64,000 nucleotides of DNA from Rhodococcoides fascians A44A. GTDB taxonomy: Bacteria > Actinomycetota > Actinomycetes > Mycobacteriales > Mycobacteriaceae. Of the stretch, positions 1 through 11,265 are shown piece after piece; position 1 is the first letter of the stretch, and every line of letters starts with the position of its first letter. The translations under genes and the position numbers were made by a program. The stretch is taken from contig NZ_JMEX01000003.1 of assembly GCF_000760735.1 (NCBI RefSeq), positions 1 to 64,000 on the forward strand, written 5' to 3'. The notes under the pieces are model-generated. The model was given only the letters and a program-made list of their open reading frames with translations. It was not told the origin of the DNA and ran no database searches.

Positions 1-100
1 ACATTCGGCACTGACATTCATCGACACACTGTTGAGTTCTCAAAGAACACGCACACACCGAACAGCCAAGAAACCGTAGCTTCAGGGTGTTTGGGGCAAC
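1..100 (-). other. leader of an rRNA operon (16S gene off the left edge)
   Basis: Read on the minus strand, bases about 1-55 carry the conserved actinobacterial rRNA leader block, with core TTCTTTGAGAACTCAACAGT followed by GTGTCGATGAATGTCAGTGCC. In Rhodococcus and Nocardia this block lies upstream of 16S rRNA and takes part in antitermination and processing. The 16S gene itself would begin to the left of base 1, so only the leader is present. The whole stretch 1-396 has no protein gene I can support; besides this leader and the promoter at 107-135 I see nothing else in it. Family recognition is from memory of the leader motif. Confidence 0.75.
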
Positions 101-106
101 TTCTCC

Positions 107-135
107 AGCCTATCCCAGCTTGGTCTCGGATGCAA
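107..135 (-). promoter_or_regulatory. candidate rRNA operon promoter
   Basis: On the minus strand TTGCAT (130-135) is separated by exactly 17 bp from TAGGCT (107-112), a good sigma-70/SigA-type -35/-10 pair. Transcription would start near base 100, just upstream of the rRNA leader, and run off the left edge. The region 136-396 upstream holds no second clear promoter that I can defend. Seen directly: spacing and hexamers. Inferred: use as the rRNA promoter. Confidence 0.65.
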
Positions 136-396
136 GCTCCGACTCTTGGTGGGTAGAACTGGAATTTCATGTTCCGTCAGGCTCCGACGTCCAACCTCGT
201 GTCCGGGACCGTGTAGGCCCTGGTCGGTGTCCGTGTCGCTCTGACTCGACAAAAGTTACGCGAGCAGAATCCGTCGCGCAAATCGCCAGGTCGAGGAAAT
301 CCTGGACAACATTTCCGCAGGTAGCTCGCTCGTCACGACGAACTCGAAAGCGCCTCGTCGAAAAATTCGTGAATGTGACGCCGGACATAGACGCGT

Positions 397-1080
397 TCAG
401 AATTGTCGAACGAGGGCCAGAACATGCTTGGGCACAGGGATTCTCACGTCCACGTCCGCCGCCCGAGTCGGCTCGGCGAAGTCGTCGCGCACGGGAACGA
501 CGCCTGCCCACACTCCACCCGCGTCGACATCTCGCTCGTCGTCCACCGGGTCTCCGGTCCGCGCCTTCACCGATGCCTCGTGGAGCGGGAGGGCGAGCAC
601 CACCGTTGCCGCCAACTCTTTCCGCGTGTGCGCACGAAGATGCTCACTGCGCCCGTCCACCACCTGATCGACGATCGCCGCAAGTGCGCGCACGCGTTCC
701 TCGTCGTCGCCAACCAATCGCGGCCGGCCGTACACGACGGCGCTTCGGTAGTTCATGGAGTGATGGAACGCCGACCTCGCCAGAACCAGGCCGTCGAGCA
801 CGGTGACGGTCACGCAGATCTCCCCATTCGGCGCATCGACCAAGCTGCGAGCGGCCACCGATCCGTGCACGTACAGAGTGCCGCCGGGATCGGGACCGTC
901 ATGATCGACCGCGAACACAGTAGGAAGAACGCGCACGCTCCCGTCGACCACCACGCCGAGGTGGCATATCCGCGCGGTGGCCAGCACGTCCGCCAGGTCC
1001 GAGCGATCGGTTCGTGCTCGGACTCTGCCTCGCCTGATGGTGGTGCGTTCGGTCGGCGACAAATCGGCTTCGGTACTCAT
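397..1080 (-). CDS. pyridoxamine 5'-phosphate oxidase family flavin protein
   Basis: Predicted 227-residue cytosolic flavin-binding split-barrel protein of the pyridoxamine 5'-phosphate oxidase family. The N-terminal half has the usual barrel pattern (ARICHLGVVVDG, then a GTLYVHGSVAARS strand-turn and FHHSMNYRSAVVYG), the region that binds FMN in this family. The ATG at 1080 is preceded by GAGGA about 9 nt upstream. It is divergent from the MocR regulator at 1160 with 79 bp between start codons, a pairing common for this family and suggesting regulation in response to a pyridoxal-type ligand. True PdxH activity is not established; family members include F420- or FMN-dependent reductases of unknown substrate. 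Confidence 0.8.
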   Translation of the reverse strand: MSTEADLSPTERTTIRRGRVRARTDRSDLADVLATARICHLGVVVDGSVRVLPTVFAVDHDGPDPGGTLYVHGSVAARSLVDAPNGEICVTVTVLDGLVLARSAFHHSMNYRSAVVYGRPRLVGDDEERVRALAAIVDQVVDGRSEHLRAHTRKELAATVVLALPLHEASVKARTGDPVDDERDVDAGGVWAGVVPVRDDFAEPTRAADVDVRIPVPKHVLALVRQF

Positions 1081-1094
1081 ACTGTCGATCCTCG

Positions 1095-1124
1095 GTCATG
1101 ATTGGCCTACTGTCATGATCCAAT
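1095..1124. promoter_or_regulatory. direct-repeat operator candidate between oxidase and MocR genes
   Basis: GTCATGAT occurs at 1095-1102 and again at 1112-1119, 17 bp apart, each followed by an ATTGG or CCAAT element. MocR/PdxR regulators typically bind direct repeats in the divergent promoter they control. The repeats are directly visible; the assignment to this regulator is inference from position. Confidence 0.45.
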
Positions 1125-1159
1125 CAACTCGATTTCCAATAGACCACTTGGAGGCGAGC

Positions 1160-2557
1160 ATGCTGCCGATGTCCCTGATCGTCTCGGTCGACCGGACGGA
1201 TCCCCGCACGCTGCCGGTGCAGATCGCGGACGGGATACGCGCGGCCATAGACTCCGCTCGTATCGAACCGAACACCCGATTGCCAAGTAGCAGAGCGCTT
1301 TCGGTCGAGCTCGAAGTCGCTCGGGGCGTGGTGGAGAGCGCCTACGATCAACTGACCGCGGAGGGGTGGCTACAACCGCGCGCAGGATCGGGAACGTTCG
1401 TGCGCCGCCTCAGCGGCGTCACCACACCGACGCGGCCGTCGACCACATCCCGTACCGCCGGAACCACGGAAACCCTAGGCCGTATTCGACTTGCCACCGG
1501 AACACCGTGGGTGCCCCCGAGCTCGGCGGCGTGGAAGCGAGCGTGGCGGGACGTCAGCGCAGTCCCGCAACCGCAGGAATACCCGGACCCTCGCGGTGAC
1601 CACCGACTCCGAGCCGCCCTTGCAGACCTACTGGGCCGCGCGCGTGGGCTTCACACGTCAGCCGAATCCATAGTGGTCACCACGGGGAGCATGCACGGGA
1701 TGAGCCTGGCCCTGGCCGCACTGTCGACCGAAGACGGCACTTCACGTCCGGTCCTGGCACACGAGAACCCGGGCTACCGGGTCGCGACCACAGCCGCACG
1801 ACGCTGGGGGTGGTCCGTCTTCGACGTTCCCGTCGACCTCGACGGAATTGTCACCGAACGTCTGGACATGACGCCACGGACCACACGCGCGGTGTACGTC
1901 ACTCCGTCTCACCAGTACCCCACCGGCGGCCTTCTTACCGTCGGCCGCCGTCGCGCCCTCGCATCGTACGCACGATCACGCGACGCGATGATCATCGAAG
2001 ACGACTACGATTCCGAATTCCGTTACGACGTAGCACCTTTGCCCACCATCGCGGAGCTGGCGCCCGACCGCACCGTCTATCTCGGAACGGTGGCGAAGAC
2101 CCTGGGCGGAGGTATCAGACTCGGTTGGCTCGTTGCCCCGCCCGATGTCGTCGAACTCATCGCACACGTTCGCACCGACCTCGGCGACTATCCCTCCACA
2201 CCGGTCCAACACGCGATGCTCTCGCTGCTACGCGACGGCGAGTGGGACAGAACTGTGCGTGCTGCCCGCCGCGTCTATCGGCAACGCGACAGACTGGTCG
2301 CCGCTGCTCTGGCGCCCTTCGGCGAACTTCGTGGTGTCGGCGCTGGAATGCACACCACACTCCTGCTCGACGCCACGGTCGCGGTCGCCGTGGCAGAACG
2401 AGCGGCAGCGGCCGGCGTCGATGTCGATACCCTCGCGAAATCCACACGTGCCCCGTCGCCCATGACGGGACTGATCGTCGGATACGGATCGGTGTCCGAC
2501 GACGAACTGGCCTACGGACTCGACGTACTGGTCGACGCGCTGACGTCCGTCAGCTGA
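1160..2557 (+). CDS. MocR/PdxR-type GntR regulator with aminotransferase domain
   Basis: Predicted 465-residue transcriptional regulator. An N-terminal GntR winged helix (about residues 10-80, with [16 protein letters not shown] and GSGTFVRR) is joined to a fold-type I aminotransferase-like domain that binds PLP; the segment [13 protein letters not shown] carries the expected PLP lysine, and [12 protein letters not shown] the cofactor-contacting aspartate. I choose ATG 1160 over the longer in-frame opening at 977 because GGAGG sits about 6 nt upstream and the longer form would run into the divergent oxidase gene. It probably senses PLP or a derivative and controls itself and the flavin protein at 397-1080. 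Its 3' end overlaps murA by 8 bp, tail to tail. Confidence 0.85.
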   Translation: MLPMSLIVSVDRTDPRTLPVQIADGIRAAIDSARIEPNTRLPSSRALSVELEVARGVVESAYDQLTAEGWLQPRAGSGTFVRRLSGVTTPTRPSTTSRTAGTTETLGRIRLATGTPWVPPSSAAWKRAWRDVSAVPQPQEYPDPRGDHRLRAALADLLGRARGLHTSAESIVVTTGSMHGMSLALAALSTEDGTSRPVLAHENPGYRVATTAARRWGWSVFDVPVDLDGIVTERLDMTPRTTRAVYVTPSHQYPTGGLLTVGRRRALASYARSRDAMIIEDDYDSEFRYDVAPLPTIAELAPDRTVYLGTVAKTLGGGIRLGWLVAPPDVVELIAHVRTDLGDYPSTPVQHAMLSLLRDGEWDRTVRAARRVYRQRDRLVAAALAPFGELRGVGAGMHTTLLLDATVAVAVAERAAAAGVDVDTLAKSTRAPSPMTGLIVGYGSVSDDELAYGLDVLVDALTSVS

Positions 2558-3803
2558 CTCGCTCGATGCTTCCGCCGAGCTCCGTCAGGTTCTCCACGAA
2601 CCTCGGGTAACCCCGATCGATGTGGTAGACGTCGTGCACCTCGGTGACCCCGTCGGCGCACAGTCCTGCGAGTACCAGACCTGCACCCGCCCTGATGTCG
2701 GACGACCACACGGGTGCACTCGACAACTGGGCTACGCCACGCACCACCGCGTGGTGACCATCGGTACGGGCGTCGGCGCCGAGTCGGATCATCTCCTCGA
2801 CGAACCGGAAGCGCGCTTCGAACACGTTCTCGGTGATCATCGACGTTCCGTTGGCCACTGCCGCGAGGCCGATCGCCATCGGCTGCAGATCGGTGGGAAA
2901 ACCGGGGAACGGCAACGTCGCGAAGTTCACGGCGGTCGGCCGCTCACGCTGGACCACGCGGAACCCGTCGGCCTCGGACGTCACCTCCGAACCCGCAAGC
3001 CTCAGCTTGTCCAACACGAGTGACAGATGCTTGGGGTTGACGCCTCGAACTCGCACGTCGCCCCGCGTCATCGCGGCAGCGATTCCCCACGTCGCGGCGA
3101 CGATACGGTCACCGATCACTTTGTGCGTGGTGGGATTCAACGACTCGACGCCCCTGATGGTCAACGTGGAGGTGCCGGCGCCGCTGACCTGCGCCCCCAT
3201 CTCGTTGAGCATGTTGCACACGTCGACGATGTCGGGTTCACGCGCAGCGTTGTCGATGACGGTGTCGCCCTTGGCGAGCACTGCTGCCATCAGGATGTTC
3301 TCCGTCGCGCCGACCGACGGGAAAGCAAGACGGATGTTGGCGCCCCGAAGTTCCTCGGCCTCCGCCACGACGCAGCCGTGCTGGATCTCGCTGTGCGCAC
3401 CGAGCAGGCGCAGTCCCGACTGGTGCATGTCCAACGGACGAGACCCGATTGCGTCACCACCGGGAAGAGCCACCACCGCTCGTTTGCACCGGGCGACGAG
3501 CGGACCGAGGACACAGACCGATGCTCGGAACTGCGTGACGGCCGGGAAATCTGCATGGTGCTTGGGTTCCGCCGGCGTGGTGATGTGCACGACGTCGCCT
3601 TCCAGCACGACCTCGCACCCCAATCCTCGGAGAACCTCGGCCATCAACGGCACGTCGAGGATGTCGGGGCAGTTGGTGATGGTGCTCGTGCCCTCGGCGA
3701 GCAGCGCTGCCGCCATCAACTTGAGCACGCTGTTCTTCGCGCCGCCGACCGACACCTCACCGACGAGCCGGTTACCACCGGAGACCAAAAAGCGTTCACT
3801 CAC
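2550..3803 (-). CDS. murA: UDP-N-acetylglucosamine 1-carboxyvinyltransferase MurA
   Basis: Catalyses the first committed step of peptidoglycan synthesis, transfer of enolpyruvate from PEP to UDP-GlcNAc, in the cytosol. The 417-residue product starts [17 protein letters not shown] and has the Lys22/Asn23 segment [13 protein letters not shown]. The catalytic loop reads [13 protein letters not shown], so the nucleophile/proton-donor position usually filled by Cys is Asp117, as in M. tuberculosis; this predicts natural fosfomycin resistance. I choose GTG 3803 because it gives the family's usual length; the reading frame stays open for 26 more codons upstream. It is divergent from the adenosyltransferase at 3859 with 55 bp between starts. 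In mycobacteria murA lies directly upstream of rrs; here two genes intervene. Confidence 0.95.
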   Translation of the reverse strand: MSERFLVSGGNRLVGEVSVGGAKNSVLKLMAAALLAEGTSTITNCPDILDVPLMAEVLRGLGCEVVLEGDVVHITTPAEPKHHADFPAVTQFRASVCVLGPLVARCKRAVVALPGGDAIGSRPLDMHQSGLRLLGAHSEIQHGCVVAEAEELRGANIRLAFPSVGATENILMAAVLAKGDTVIDNAAREPDIVDVCNMLNEMGAQVSGAGTSTLTIRGVESLNPTTHKVIGDRIVAATWGIAAAMTRGDVRVRGVNPKHLSLVLDKLRLAGSEVTSEADGFRVVQRERPTAVNFATLPFPGFPTDLQPMAIGLAAVANGTSMITENVFEARFRFVEEMIRLGADARTDGHHAVVRGVAQLSSAPVWSSDIRAGAGLVLAGLCADGVTEVHDVYHIDRGYPRFVENLTELGGSIERVS

Positions 3804-3858
3804 AGTTCGACAGCGTAGCCAGGGTTCGGTCGCCCCATCCGGGCGGTACCGTAGCGCC

Positions 3859-4443
3859 ATGGCTGTGCACCTGACTCGCATCTACACCCGCACCGGTGAC
3901 GACGGAACCACCGGTCTCAGCGACTTCTCGCGGGTCGGGAAGAACGATCCGCGGCTCGTTGCGTACGCGGACTGCGACGAGACCAACGCGAGCCTCGGAG
4001 TCGTTCTGGCACTGGGCAATCCGTCGGAGAAGGTCGTTTCGGTCATTCGAACGATTCAAAGCGATCTGTTCGACGCCGGAGCCGATCTCTCGACACCCGT
4101 CGTCGCAGACCCCGAGTATCCACCCCTACGCATCGATCAGTCCTACGTCGACCGGCTCGAAGGATGGTGCGACGAGTTCAACGAAGGCCTGAAGGCGCTC
4201 GACTCGTTCATTCTTCCCGGCGGCACTCCCCTGGCGGCGCTGCTGCACACCTCCCGAACCGTGGCGCGTCGAGCAGAGCGCTCGGCATGGGCCGCGGTGG
4301 ACGCCAACCCCGAGAACACGAGCGTCCTACCGGCGAAGTACTTGAACAGGCTCTCCGACCTGCTGTTCATCCTGAGCAGGTACGCGAACCCCGAAGGTGA
4401 CGTGAAATGGGTGCCGGGAGCATCACGCTCCACCGACACGTAG
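3859..4443 (+). CDS. PduO-type cob(I)alamin adenosyltransferase
   Basis: Predicted 194-residue cytosolic enzyme that transfers the adenosyl group of ATP to cob(I)alamin, making adenosylcobalamin (family: PduO/MMAB, EC 2.5.1.17). The N-terminal nucleotide motif [12 protein letters not shown] and the C-terminal [13 protein letters not shown] helix are diagnostic. The start ATG 3859 begins [13 protein letters not shown], the usual N-terminus. It matches Rv1314c in position, lying opposite murA and the atp operon. Its stop codon is separated by a single base from the stop of the convergent DUF2550 gene, so no room is left for a separate terminator between them. Confidence 0.92.
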   Translation: MAVHLTRIYTRTGDDGTTGLSDFSRVGKNDPRLVAYADCDETNASLGVVLALGNPSEKVVSVIRTIQSDLFDAGADLSTPVVADPEYPPLRIDQSYVDRLEGWCDEFNEGLKALDSFILPGGTPLAALLHTSRTVARRAERSAWAAVDANPENTSVLPAKYLNRLSDLLFILSRYANPEGDVKWVPGASRSTDT

Positions 4444-4444
4444 A

Positions 4445-4882
4445 TCAGGCGGCGGGCCGGCCCCGCCGAGAACGGCCGGACGGACGCGATTCCAACCACG
4501 ACATGAATGCGGTGAGCGCACCGCGGTCGAGAGCGATCTCGTAGCCCTGGCCCTGATCGGTCAGCTCGAGAATCGCTATCTCGTCGGACATGATGTCGAA
4601 CTCGTCGTTGCGTGGGGTGCGCCGCTCCCCGACCTCGATGCCCTGACGGCTCATCCGGTGGTCCGGGCCGGGCCGCAGGCTCGACAGCTTGAAGAACACC
4701 AGGGTGTTGTCTCCGTACCGGATGACCCCGTGCCGCCAACCGCTTCCACCCGCAGCGGGCGTCATGCGCAGAATGGCAGCCGTTCCACCGCGACGAAGAA
4801 TGGTGAGACGGTACAGAAAAGCCGCGACGAGGCCTGCGAGCAGCACAACCAGAATGATCAGAACGATCACTCCCATGTGCAT
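4445..4882 (-). CDS. DUF2550 membrane-anchored protein
   Basis: A short protein of about 145 residues with one N-terminal hydrophobic helix (roughly residues 3-26, VIVLIILVVLLAGLVAAFLY) and a cytosolic or extracellular beta-rich domain with WRHGVIRYGDN and SLRPGPDHRMSR, typical of actinobacterial DUF2550. Function is unknown. It is the last gene after atpC (32 bp gap), the position of Rv1312 in M. tuberculosis, so it is probably co-transcribed with the ATP synthase genes. Start choice is uncertain: GTG 4885, ATG 4882 and ATG 4876 are all in frame; the GAGG at 7 nt favours 4882. Confidence 0.85.
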   Translation of the reverse strand: MHMGVIVLIILVVLLAGLVAAFLYRLTILRRGGTAAILRMTPAAGGSGWRHGVIRYGDNTLVFFKLSSLRPGPDHRMSRQGIEVGERRTPRNDEFDIMSDEIAILELTDQGQGYEIALDRGALTAFMSWLESRPSGRSRRGRPAA

Positions 4883-4914
4883 CACAGAACCTCGTCGCGG
4901 CTTTCTCTTGGAAC

Positions 4915-5298
4915 CTAGGCCCGCTCGACGGCGCGAATTCGGCCCTTCGCCACAGCGAGGGCTTCCTTGTCGTCGCCGCCGGCGTCGAGGACCGAACGGG
5001 CTGCGTCGACGTCGATGTCCTGAGCGAAGTCCGCGGACTCCGCCAGGACCGTGACGGTCTTACCCGTCACGGACAGGAACCCACCGTGAACCGCAGCAAC
5101 GATCTTCTCGCCGTCGGTCGTCGTGATGGACACCGTGCCTGCCTCGACGAGCTGGCCGAGCACTGGCTCGTGGCCGGCCATGATGCCGATCTCGCCCTCG
5201 GTCGTCTGAGCACTGACCAGAGTTGCGTTGCCGGACCACAACTCGCGCTCGACCGCGACGAGAGCGACCTCCATGCCGGAGCTTTCCGCAGAAGTCAC
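4915..5298 (-). CDS. atpC: ATP synthase F1 epsilon subunit
   Basis: The 127-residue epsilon subunit of the F1 central stalk, which couples rotation and inhibits ATP hydrolysis. The N-terminal beta-sandwich is recognisable ([32 protein letters not shown]) and is followed by a short helical tail. The start is GTG 5298, six bases after the atpD stop; an internal ATG at residue 9 is a possible alternative. Last of the eight atp genes on this strand, it is followed closely by the DUF2550 gene. Confidence 0.95.
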   Translation of the reverse strand: MTSAESSGMEVALVAVERELWSGNATLVSAQTTEGEIGIMAGHEPVLGQLVEAGTVSITTTDGEKIVAAVHGGFLSVTGKTVTVLAESADFAQDIDVDAARSVLDAGGDDKEALAVAKGRIRAVERA

Positions 5299-5304
5299 GT
5301 CGGG

Positions 5305-6756
<1,452 letters not shown>

Positions 6757-7731
6757 TTAGTCACTTCCTGCGCTGTCAGCCAACGCGTTTGCGCCACCAA
6801 CGATTTCGCTGATTTCCTGGGTGATCTGGGCTTGCCGAGCCTGGTTCGCCTGACGGCTCAAGGTCTCGACCAATTCGTTCGCGTTGTCCGTGGCCGCCTT
6901 CATGGCAGTACGGCGCGCGGCCGACTCGGATGCAGCCGCATCGAGCAACGAAGAGTAGACCCTCGTGCTGATGTACTTCGGCAGCAGAGCCGACAGGAGA
7001 GTTCCGGCTTCGGGCTCGAAATCGTACTGAGCCTGAACCTCGGACGCCGACGGGGAATCGGTCAGAGCATCCGCGCCCAGCTCGATTTCCTCGTCCGTGT
7101 ACGACACCTCGAGCGGAGCCATACGCCGGACCTCGGGCTTCTGCGTCAGCATCGACACGAACCGCGTGTAGACAATGTGCAGTTCGTCGACGCCCTCGAC
7201 GGTGCCTTCACCGTTGGGAGCCTCGACCTCGGAGCCCGAACCCGCCATGAACAGCTCGACCAGGTGCTTGCTCGCCTTGGCTGCATCCGCGTAGCCGGGC
7301 TCCTGCGAGAAGCCGGTCCACGCGCCCTTCACGTCGCGCTGACGGAAGGTGTAGTAGCCGAGGCCCTTTGCGCCGAGCACGTAGATGACCGGATCCTTGC
7401 CCTCCTTGCGCAGAAGCTGGAACAGCTCCTCCGCTTCCTTGAGGACGTTGGAGTTGTAGCCACCGCACATGCCGCGGTCACTGGTGACGACCAGAACTGC
7501 TGCGCGCTTGGGCTCGTCACGCTCGTTCAGCAGCGGGTGGTCGAGCGAACCCGACGCACTGGCCAGTGCGGAGAGGACCTTGGTGATCTCCTCCGCGTAC
7601 GGCTTCGACGCTGCTACGCGCGCCTGCGCCTTGGTGATTCGCGACGTCGCGATCAGCTCTTGAGCCTTGGTGATCTTCTTCGTCGAGTTGACCGACTTGA
7701 TCCGGGAACGTAGCTCGAGAATGCTTGCCAT
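6757..7731 (-). CDS. atpG: ATP synthase F1 gamma subunit
   Basis: The 324-residue central-stalk gamma subunit. The N-terminal coiled-coil helix [20 protein letters not shown] and the C-terminal helix with [18 protein letters not shown] are the conserved rotor helices, and the middle has the Rossmann-like domain ([14 protein letters not shown]). A stretch around residues 195-215 ([18 protein letters not shown]) is a low-complexity surface loop of the kind seen in actinobacterial gamma subunits. Lies between atpA (55 bp gap) and atpD. Confidence 0.97.
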   Translation of the reverse strand: MASILELRSRIKSVNSTKKITKAQELIATSRITKAQARVAASKPYAEEITKVLSALASASGSLDHPLLNERDEPKRAAVLVVTSDRGMCGGYNSNVLKEAEELFQLLRKEGKDPVIYVLGAKGLGYYTFRQRDVKGAWTGFSQEPGYADAAKASKHLVELFMAGSGSEVEAPNGEGTVEGVDELHIVYTRFVSMLTQKPEVRRMAPLEVSYTDEEIELGADALTDSPSASEVQAQYDFEPEAGTLLSALLPKYISTRVYSSLLDAAASESAARRTAMKAATDNANELVETLSRQANQARQAQITQEISEIVGGANALADSAGSD

Positions 7732-7786
7732 CTAGCTGTTCACGCTCCCTTCTCTGCTCGTAAAGACACTTGGCATCTCGTAAGAC

Positions 7787-9430
7787 CTACTTACTGACTG
7801 TCTTGCGAGTGACGTTGACCTGCTCCTGGCTGACCTCGTCGGGGTTCAGCGTGTCCGCCTCAGCCTCGTTGACGACGCGGTTGCCCTCGGAGTCGAGGAA
7901 CCCTGCCTTGAACTTCTCAGTTGCCTCGAGCAGCGACTTCTGAGCGTCGTCGTCGAGAGCCTTGCCGCCGGCGATGCTGTCGTAGACGCCGCTCGCGTTG
8001 CGATGCAGGTCCTCGAGCAGCTCGCTCTCGAAGCGACGGACGTCGCCGACGGGAACGGAGTCGTACGTGCCCTGACCGGCGAGCCAGATCGAGACGATCT
8101 GATCCTCGACGGCGACCGGTGCGTACTGGTCCTGCTTGAGGAGCTCGACGAGGCGAGCACCGCGGTCCAGCTGAGCCTTCGATGCAGCATCCAGGTCCGA
8201 CGCGAACGCCGAGAATGCTTCCAGCTCACGGAACTGAGCGAGCTCGAGACGAAGCGAACCGGAGACCTTCTTCATGCCCTTGGTCTGCGCAGCGCCACCG
8301 ACTCGGGACACCGAGATACCGACGTTGATCGCGGGACGAACACCCTTGTTGAAGAGGTCCGACTCGAGGAAGACCTGTCCGTCGGTGATCGAGATGACGT
8401 TGGTCGGGATGTATGCCGAGACGTCGTTGGCCTTGGTCTCGATGATCGGCAGCGCCGTCAGCGATCCACCGCCGAGCTCGTCGGACAGCTTCGCCGAACG
8501 CTCGAGCAGACGAGAGTGCAAGTAGAAGACGTCACCGGGGTATGCCTCGCGGCCCGGCGGGCGACGCAGCAGAAGTGAGATGGCGCGGTACGCCTCGGCC
8601 TGCTTGGTCAGGTCGTCGAACACGATGAGGACGTGCTTGCCCTGGTACATCCAGTGCTGGCCGATGGCCGAACCGGTGTACGGAGCGAGCCACTTGAAGC
8701 CGGCCGAATCGGATGCGGGAGCCGCGACGATGGTCGTGTACTCGAGTGCACCCTGCTCTTCGAGCGCAGCCTTGACGCCTGCGATCGTGGAGCCCTTCTG
8801 ACCGATGGCGACGTAGATGCAGCGAACCTGCTTCTTCTCGTCTCCGGACTCCCAGTTGGCCTTCTGGTTGAGGATGGCGTCGATGCAGACGGCGGTCTTG
8901 CCCGTCTTGCGGTCACCGATGACGAGCTGGCGCTGTCCGCGACCGATCGGCGTCATGGCGTCGATGGCCTTGATGCCGGTCTGCAGCGGCTCTTCCACCG
9001 GCTGGCGCTCGAGCACGGACGCAGCCTGCAGTTCGAGGGCGCGGTTCTCGCTGGACTCGATGTCGCCGAGGCCGTCGATGGGCTGGCCGAGTGGGTTGAC
9101 GACGCGGCCGAGGTAGCCGTCGCCGACCGGCACGGACAGAACGTCGCCGGTGCGCTTGACTTCCTGGCCTTCTTCGATGTGCTCGTAGTCACCGAGGATG
9201 ACGGCACCGATTTCGGTGGCATCCAGGTTGAGCGCCACACCGAGAACGCCACCGGGGAATTCCAGCAGCTCGTTGGACATCGCCGACGGCAGTCCGGACA
9301 CGTGAGCGATACCGTCGCTCGTGTCGGTAACCGTGCCGACCTCCTCGCGAGAGGACTCCGGTGAGTAGCTCGCGGTGAAGTTCTCGATCGCGCTACGGAT
9401 CTCGTCGGAGGAGATCGTCAGCTCCGCCAT
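7787..9430 (-). CDS. atpA: ATP synthase F1 alpha subunit
   Basis: The 547-residue non-catalytic alpha subunit of F1. The P-loop GDRKTGKT is at residues 172-179, and [13 protein letters not shown] is the Walker B region. The reading frame is open upstream to 9634, but ATG 9430 ([16 protein letters not shown]) has AGGA about 9 nt upstream and gives the standard length. A 91-bp gap separates it from atpH. An extended tail after the family core (KTVSK end) resembles the mycobacterial alpha C-terminal extension, which in mycobacteria suppresses ATP hydrolysis; the extension's role here is inference. Confidence 0.97.
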   Translation of the reverse strand: MAELTISSDEIRSAIENFTASYSPESSREEVGTVTDTSDGIAHVSGLPSAMSNELLEFPGGVLGVALNLDATEIGAVILGDYEHIEEGQEVKRTGDVLSVPVGDGYLGRVVNPLGQPIDGLGDIESSENRALELQAASVLERQPVEEPLQTGIKAIDAMTPIGRGQRQLVIGDRKTGKTAVCIDAILNQKANWESGDEKKQVRCIYVAIGQKGSTIAGVKAALEEQGALEYTTIVAAPASDSAGFKWLAPYTGSAIGQHWMYQGKHVLIVFDDLTKQAEAYRAISLLLRRPPGREAYPGDVFYLHSRLLERSAKLSDELGGGSLTALPIIETKANDVSAYIPTNVISITDGQVFLESDLFNKGVRPAINVGISVSRVGGAAQTKGMKKVSGSLRLELAQFRELEAFSAFASDLDAASKAQLDRGARLVELLKQDQYAPVAVEDQIVSIWLAGQGTYDSVPVGDVRRFESELLEDLHRNASGVYDSIAGGKALDDDAQKSLLEATEKFKAGFLDSEGNRVVNEAEADTLNPDEVSQEQVNVTRKTVSK

Positions 9431-9521
9431 ATTTTTTCCTGCTCTTCCTTCAATGTTCGCGGTGTGAAGGGCTTCGAAGGTTCGAAACGCTTCTTCGTAA
9501 GAAGTGGTGTCCGCTCGCGGA

Positions 9522-10343
9522 CTACTTGAGGGTCTTTCGTAGTGCGGCGAGACGACCCGCCCCGCTGCCGTCGATGACCTCGTCGCCGACCCGGACCACC
9601 AGTCCGCTGAGCAGTTCGGCATCGACCTCGACATGCACGGTGACCGGCTTGCCGTAGGTGCGTGTGAGTGTCGCGGTCAGCTTCTCGAGCTGGCTGGCGC
9701 TGAGCGGAGCAGCACTCCGCACGTGTGCGACAGCCCGATCGCGAACCTGTGCCGCCAAGCCTGCAAGCGCATCGAGTGCGTCCGCAGGTGCCGTCTTGCG
9801 CAGGCGGCTGACCGTCTGGATTGCCAGGGCTTCGGTCACCGCGGTGACCTTGCCGTACAGCAACCGGCCCAGCAGCTCACGCTTCGCCTGAACCGGCTTG
9901 CCGAGATCCGACAATGCCTGTTCCAGCTGAGGATTCGCGGCGACGATGCGACCGAGGCGGAACAATTCGTCCTCGACCGTGTCGAGCTGATCCTGATCGG
10001 CCGCGGCGCGAAGCAGTGCTTCCCGACCCAGTTCGACCAGAGAGTTCAGCAGGTCCGACGCCTTGGACCAGTTGTCCGCGACGGCGGACTTCAGGATCTG
10101 CGCCGTGGTGGCGGAGACCTGACCGGCGAACACTTCCTCCGCGAGCGCGCTGCGACGTTCGGCAGAGACCGAAGCGTCGGCCAGCGCAGTACGCAACGTG
10201 CGCTGGCCGTCGAGGGCCTCCACGACTGCGAAGAGCTCTGCACCGGTCTGAGCAGCGACCGCTGTCGCGTCCCCCGCCTGTCCCAGTGCTTCGTTCGCAA
10301 CCGAACGCGTGCGAGCGAGAGCCTCGCGAGAAGTTGCGTACAT
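9522..10343 (-). CDS. atpH: ATP synthase delta subunit
   Basis: The 273-residue delta subunit (OSCP type) that joins the peripheral stalk to the top of F1. The C-terminal domain with [20 protein letters not shown] and the end [15 protein letters not shown] are diagnostic. Unlike M. tuberculosis, where delta is fused to a second b-type subunit (a protein of about 446 residues), this gene encodes a stand-alone delta of ordinary actinobacterial length. Seven bases separate it from atpF. Confidence 0.95.
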   Translation of the reverse strand: MYATSREALARTRSVANEALGQAGDATAVAAQTGAELFAVVEALDGQRTLRTALADASVSAERRSALAEEVFAGQVSATTAQILKSAVADNWSKASDLLNSLVELGREALLRAAADQDQLDTVEDELFRLGRIVAANPQLEQALSDLGKPVQAKRELLGRLLYGKVTAVTEALAIQTVSRLRKTAPADALDALAGLAAQVRDRAVAHVRSAAPLSASQLEKLTATLTRTYGKPVTVHVEVDAELLSGLVVRVGDEVIDGSGAGRLAALRKTLK

Positions 10344-10350
10344 GGTTATC

Positions 10351-10914
10351 TCACTTTCCCGCTGCAGAGTCAGCGGTGACGGAGTCGAGTTCGCTCAGGA
10401 AGCGGTCGATCGAACCAGCGCGCTTGGCCTCGTCGGACAGCTGCTCTCCGATGACCTTCTCTGCGAGTTCGACTGCAGTGCGTCCCAGGTCGCCACGGAG
10501 TTCCGTCACGATCTGCTGGCGCTGCGCAGCGAGCTGGTTGTGGCCTGCAGCCACGATCCGGTCGCTTTCTTCCTGTGCCTTCGTCTTCATTTCGGCGAGG
10601 ATGGCCTGGCCTTGAGTGCGCGCTTCCTCACGGATCTGCGCAGCCTCGGCGCGGGCGTCGGCAAGCTGCTTCTGGTACTGCTCGAGAGCAGCCTTGGCTT
10701 CTGCCTGAGCCTCTTCGGCCTTCTTGATGCCGCCTTCGATCAGATCGCTACGCTGCGCCAACACTTCCTGGAACTTCGGAAGGATGTACTTCCAGAAGAC
10801 GAAGCCGATGACAGCGATGCAGACCGCAGACCAAACGATGTCGTATGTCGCGGGGAGGAGAGGATTGATGTCCTCGCCTTCCTCCGCGGCCAAGATCGCG
10901 ATGTTGGTTGCCAT
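10351..10914 (-). CDS. atpF: ATP synthase F0 b subunit
   Basis: The 187-residue peripheral-stalk b subunit. One N-terminal membrane helix lies at about residues 23-42 ([20 protein letters not shown]), followed by a long charged coiled coil rich in Ala, Glu and Lys ([19 protein letters not shown]). It ends in a short region that docks on delta. ATG 10914 follows the atpE stop by six bases. It dimerises and holds F1 against rotation. Confidence 0.96.
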   Translation of the reverse strand: MATNIAILAAEEGEDINPLLPATYDIVWSAVCIAVIGFVFWKYILPKFQEVLAQRSDLIEGGIKKAEEAQAEAKAALEQYQKQLADARAEAAQIREEARTQGQAILAEMKTKAQEESDRIVAAGHNQLAAQRQQIVTELRGDLGRTAVELAEKVIGEQLSDEAKRAGSIDRFLSELDSVTADSAAGK

Positions 10915-10920
10915 AGTGGA

Positions 10921-11265
<345 letters not shown>

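Noticed and set aside
2833..3858. Long plus-strand open frame ahead of the adenosyltransferase gene
   Set aside because: It is the complement of murA; the adenosyltransferase start is clearly at ATG 3859.
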